DNA from: JANRKN01 sp033763435
GTDB lineage: Bacteria; Planctomycetota; Phycisphaerae; Phycisphaerales; UBA1924
DNA: 7,868 nucleotides
Reading direction: 5' to 3'
Assembly (NCBI GenBank): GCA_033763435.1
Contig: JANRKN010000145.1
Coordinates: 1-7,868 of the forward strand
Every line of letters begins with the position of its first letter. Position 1 is the stretch's first letter. Shown here in pieces: positions 5,850 through 7,868 of this stretch. The notes below the pieces were generated by a model. That model was not told where the DNA came from, ran no database searches, and worked only from the letters and a program-made list of their open reading frames with translations. The translations under genes and the position numbers were made by a program.

Positions 5850-6764
5850 ATGAGCACTCAGGCCTCACTGCCCACGATTTCGGCTCCCGATCGGCTCCGC
5901 GAAGTGATGGCGCGGGGCTGCGTGCCGCTGCCCGGGGCCTTCAACGCGCTCTGCGGCAAGCTGATCGCCGACGCGGGCTTTCCGGGCGCGTATGTCTCGG
6001 GCGCCGCGACGAGCGTCTGTGCGGGTGTGCCCGATGTCGGGCTGCTGACGGCCGAGCACTTCTGCCGGGTGATTCGGGAGATCTTCGACGCGACGGGGCT
6101 GCCGATCATCGCCGACGCGGACACGGGCTTCGGCGAGGCGGAGATGGTTCGGCGGACGGTGATCGAGTATGCGCGCGCGGGCGCCGCGGGGCTGCACTTG
6201 GAGGATCAGAAGTTTCCCAAGCGCTGCGGCCACCTCGACGGCAAGGAGCTGGTGCCGGTCGATCACATGGCCGAGAAGGTGCAGTGGGCCGCGAAGGCGG
6301 CCGAGGAGGTTGGGCGAACCGGCGCGGGCAGGCTCATCGTCTGCGCGCGGACCGACGCACGGGGTGTCGAGGGCTTCGGCGCGGCGGTCGATCGCGCGAG
6401 CGCGTACTGCGATGCGGGCGCGGAGATGATCTTCCCCGAGGGTCTGAGCTCCGCGGCCGAGTTTGCCGAGTTTGCGCAGAAGCTCCGCGCGCGCCATCCG
6501 CGGGCGCTGCTGCTGGCGAACATGACGGAGTTCGGCAAGACGCCCATGATCCCGCTCAAGGACTTCGCGGCCATGGGGTATTCGTGCGTGATCTATCCGG
6601 TGACGCTGCTGCGGATCGCGATGGGGGCGGTGGGGCGCGCGCTGGAGGTGCTGACGCGCGAGGGGAGCGTGGAGTCGCTGCTGGGTCAGATGCAGACGCG
6701 CCAGGAGCTGTACCGGGCGATTGGCTACACGCCGGGCGTGCCGTGGGAGGCGCGGGTACGCTGA
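5850..6764 (+). CDS. prpB: 2-methylisocitrate lyase
   Basis: The product has 304 residues, close to the 296 of E. coli PrpB. It cleaves 2-methylisocitrate to pyruvate and succinate, the last step of the methylcitrate cycle for propionyl-CoA. Landmarks in order: PLPGAFNALCGKLIADAGF, the substrate loop YVSGAATS-x-x-AGVPDVG, metal-binding D89-A-D91-T-G-F-G, AGAAGLHLEDQ, the family signature FPKRCGH with catalytic Cys126, CARTDARGVEGF, GAEMIFPEG, ANMTEFGKTP and the C-terminal MQTRQELYRAIGY, which nearly repeats the E. coli sequence. Isocitrate lyases of the glyoxylate shunt are much longer, and related phosphonopyruvate or oxaloacetate enzymes lack this set of motifs, so the call is strong. The ATG at 5850 follows the divergent region and agrees with the family's N-terminus. 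The next gene, a citrate/2-methylcitrate synthase, lies 84 bases on and supports the pathway. Cytoplasmic. Confidence 0.95.
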   Translation: MSTQASLPTISAPDRLREVMARGCVPLPGAFNALCGKLIADAGFPGAYVSGAATSVCAGVPDVGLLTAEHFCRVIREIFDATGLPIIADADTGFGEAEMVRRTVIEYARAGAAGLHLEDQKFPKRCGHLDGKELVPVDHMAEKVQWAAKAAEEVGRTGAGRLIVCARTDARGVEGFGAAVDRASAYCDAGAEMIFPEGLSSAAEFAEFAQKLRARHPRALLLANMTEFGKTPMIPLKDFAAMGYSCVIYPVTLLRIAMGAVGRALEVLTREGSVESLLGQMQTRQELYRAIGYTPGVPWEARVR

Positions 6765-6848
6765 GCTATTCTTGAGAACGGGCGGGGTCGGGCGGGGCGG
6801 GGAAGTTCCGGGGAGTCGGTGGGGGCGGACAATTCAGGAGCATCGGAC
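6765..6848 (+). promoter_or_regulatory. prpB-synthase intergenic leader with G-tract cluster and strong Shine-Dalgarno
   Basis: This gap of 84 bases holds no gene. Five runs of three or four G occur at 6780-6802, separated by one or two bases, followed by GGGG at 6810-6813 and GGGGG at 6821-6825. The first cluster fits the usual G-quadruplex pattern on the coding strand, so the mRNA could fold it as well. GGAAGTTCC (6801-6809) is a small palindrome. The Shine-Dalgarno AGGAG at 6836-6840 lies eight bases before the ATG at 6849, the best ribosome site in the window. No clear terminator hairpin follows prpB, which favours read-through from prpB. Confidence 0.55.
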
Positions 6849-7868
6849 ATGGCCGAGTCGGCAAGCGCACAGTTCGCCAAGGGCTTAGAGGGCATCGTCG
6901 CGGGTGAGACGTCGATCTGCTCGCTGGAGCAGGGCGGGCTGCTGTACCGCGGGTACGAAATCCATGACCTGGCCGAGCACGCGACGTTTGAGGAGGTCGC
7001 GTACCTGCTGCTGGAAGGCCGCAAGCCCGACTCGCGCGAGTTGAGCGCCTTCAAGGCTGAGCTGGTGGAGAACCGCCCGCTGCACCCGATGGTGACGGCA
7101 TTTCTCGAGGGCGCGGGCGGGTGGCTCGCGTCGGGGCGCGCGGTGCCGATGGACGTGCTGCGCTCGGCCGTGAGCCTGCTCGCGCACACGGACCCGGACG
7201 CGCAGGACAACAGCGCGAAGGCGAACCTGCGCAAGGCCAAGCGTCTGCTCGCGAAGGTGCCGACGATCATCGGGCACATGCAGAACGTGATCGACGGGCG
7301 CGCGATCATCGGGCGCGAGACGGGGGGCGATTCGTCGCTGTCGCACGCGGCGAACCTGCTGTACCTGATGACGGGCAAAAGGCCCAGCGCCGAGGCTGCG
7401 CGGGTGATGGATGTGTCGCTGATCCTGTACGCCGAGCATGATTTCAATGCGTCGACGTTCACGTCGCGCGTGATCTCGGCGACGCTCTCGGACATGCACG
7501 GCGCGGTGACCGGCGGCATCGCGGCGCTCAAGGGCGCGCTGCACGGCGGCGCGAACGAAGCGGCGATGGAGATGCTCCGCGAGATCCGCGCGTTCGTCGA
7601 GGGCGGCAAGGGCTCCATCAACGACTTCATGCAGAAGGCCTATGCCGAGAAGCGCAAGCTCATGGGCTTCGGGCATCGCGTCTACAAGAACGGCGACCAC
7701 CGCGCCCCGATCCTGCACAAGCTGGGACGGGCGCTGGCGGAAAAGCGCGGCAAGGACTGGGCCCGCTGGTTCGAGATCGGCGAGGAAGTCCAGGCCATCA
7801 TGCTCCGCGACAAGAACATCCATCCGAACGTCGACTTCCCGTGCGGCATGACGTACTTCACGATGGAC
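6849..7868 (+). CDS. prpC: Citrate synthase family, probable 2-methylcitrate synthase (3' end outside window)
   Basis: The frame is open for 340 residues to the window end; family members have about 370-390, so some 30-50 residues are missing. The enzyme joins an acyl-CoA to oxaloacetate: acetyl-CoA gives citrate, propionyl-CoA gives 2-methylcitrate. Landmarks: KGLEGIVAGETSICSLE, LLYRGYEIHDLAEHATFEEV, LILYAEHDFNASTFTSRVI, the first active-site His232 in LHGGANEAAMEML, the second His276 in MGFGHRVYKNGD, and Asp329 in NVDF, the three catalytic positions of the family. One oddity is NGDHR where relatives have a DPR. The start has a strong AGGAG eight bases upstream. Position after prpB argues for a 2-methylcitrate synthase, but the sequence also resembles Bacillus-type dual citrate/methylcitrate synthases, so preference for propionyl-CoA is inferred from context. 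The family is certain, the symbol is not. Confidence 0.85.
   Translation, partial: MAESASAQFAKGLEGIVAGETSICSLEQGGLLYRGYEIHDLAEHATFEEVAYLLLEGRKPDSRELSAFKAELVENRPLHPMVTAFLEGAGGWLASGRAVPMDVLRSAVSLLAHTDPDAQDNSAKANLRKAKRLLAKVPTIIGHMQNVIDGRAIIGRETGGDSSLSHAANLLYLMTGKRPSAEAARVMDVSLILYAEHDFNASTFTSRVISATLSDMHGAVTGGIAALKGALHGGANEAAMEMLREIRAFVEGGKGSINDFMQKAYAEKRKLMGFGHRVYKNGDHRAPILHKLGRALAEKRGKDWARWFEIGEEVQAIMLRDKNIHPNVDFPCGMTYFTMD

Noticed and set aside
6725..7823. Two long - strand open frames opposite the synthase gene
   Set aside because: The + strand frame carries the catalytic His, His and Asp positions of citrate synthase, while the opposite frames show only biased composition.

Overview
This is a GC-rich chromosomal window that looks like a planctomycete, most likely of the class Phycisphaerae. 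The main clue is a pseudopilin with the N-terminal signature RRAFTLIELLVVIAIIALLI, a protein class that is very abundant in those bacteria. High GC, weak Shine-Dalgarno sites and long spurious antisense frames fit a GC-rich genome. The lineage call is inferred from protein style, not from a marker gene. I see no mobile element, CRISPR array, rRNA, tRNA or recent insertion. Genes cover almost all of the window.

Layout from left to right: (1) 1-585 (+), the C-terminal part of a UbiD-family decarboxylase that enters from outside the window. (2) 598-1479 (-), a lipoprotein resembling a shrunken SurA/PpiC chaperone, convergent with gene 1 across 12 bp. (3) 1531-2676 (+), a membrane protein with two zinc ribbons flanking a GYF_2-like segment, divergent from gene 2. 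(4) 2866-3912 (+), a pseudopilin-like secreted or surface protein with its own candidate promoter and a leader hairpin. (5) A strong hairpin at 3937-3964 in the convergent gap. (6) 3980-5281 (-), full-length CinA (nicotinamide-nucleotide amidase), overlapping by 14 bp the end of (7) 5268-5699 (-), a BFD-type [2Fe-2S] protein, so the two are probably co-translated. (8) A 150-bp divergent control region. (9) 5850-6764 (+), methylisocitrate lyase PrpB. (10) 6849-7868 (+), a citrate/2-methylcitrate synthase cut by the window end. The gap between genes 9 and 10 carries a dense G-tract cluster.

The clearest pathway is the 2-methylcitrate cycle. The synthase joins propionyl-CoA to oxaloacetate, and PrpB cleaves 2-methylisocitrate to pyruvate and succinate. 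A methylcitrate dehydratase (PrpD or AcnD) would be expected downstream or elsewhere. CinA serves pyridine-nucleotide salvage or clean-up. The UbiD protein probably serves quinone synthesis, possibly the futalosine menaquinone route. Genes 2 to 4 are all envelope-associated, but nothing in the sequence proves they work together.

I did not find a convincing new biological system. The points most worth a second look are the G-tract cluster between prpB and the synthase gene, the BFD-CinA coupling, the zinc ribbon/GYF/membrane protein, and the degenerate parvulin lipoprotein.
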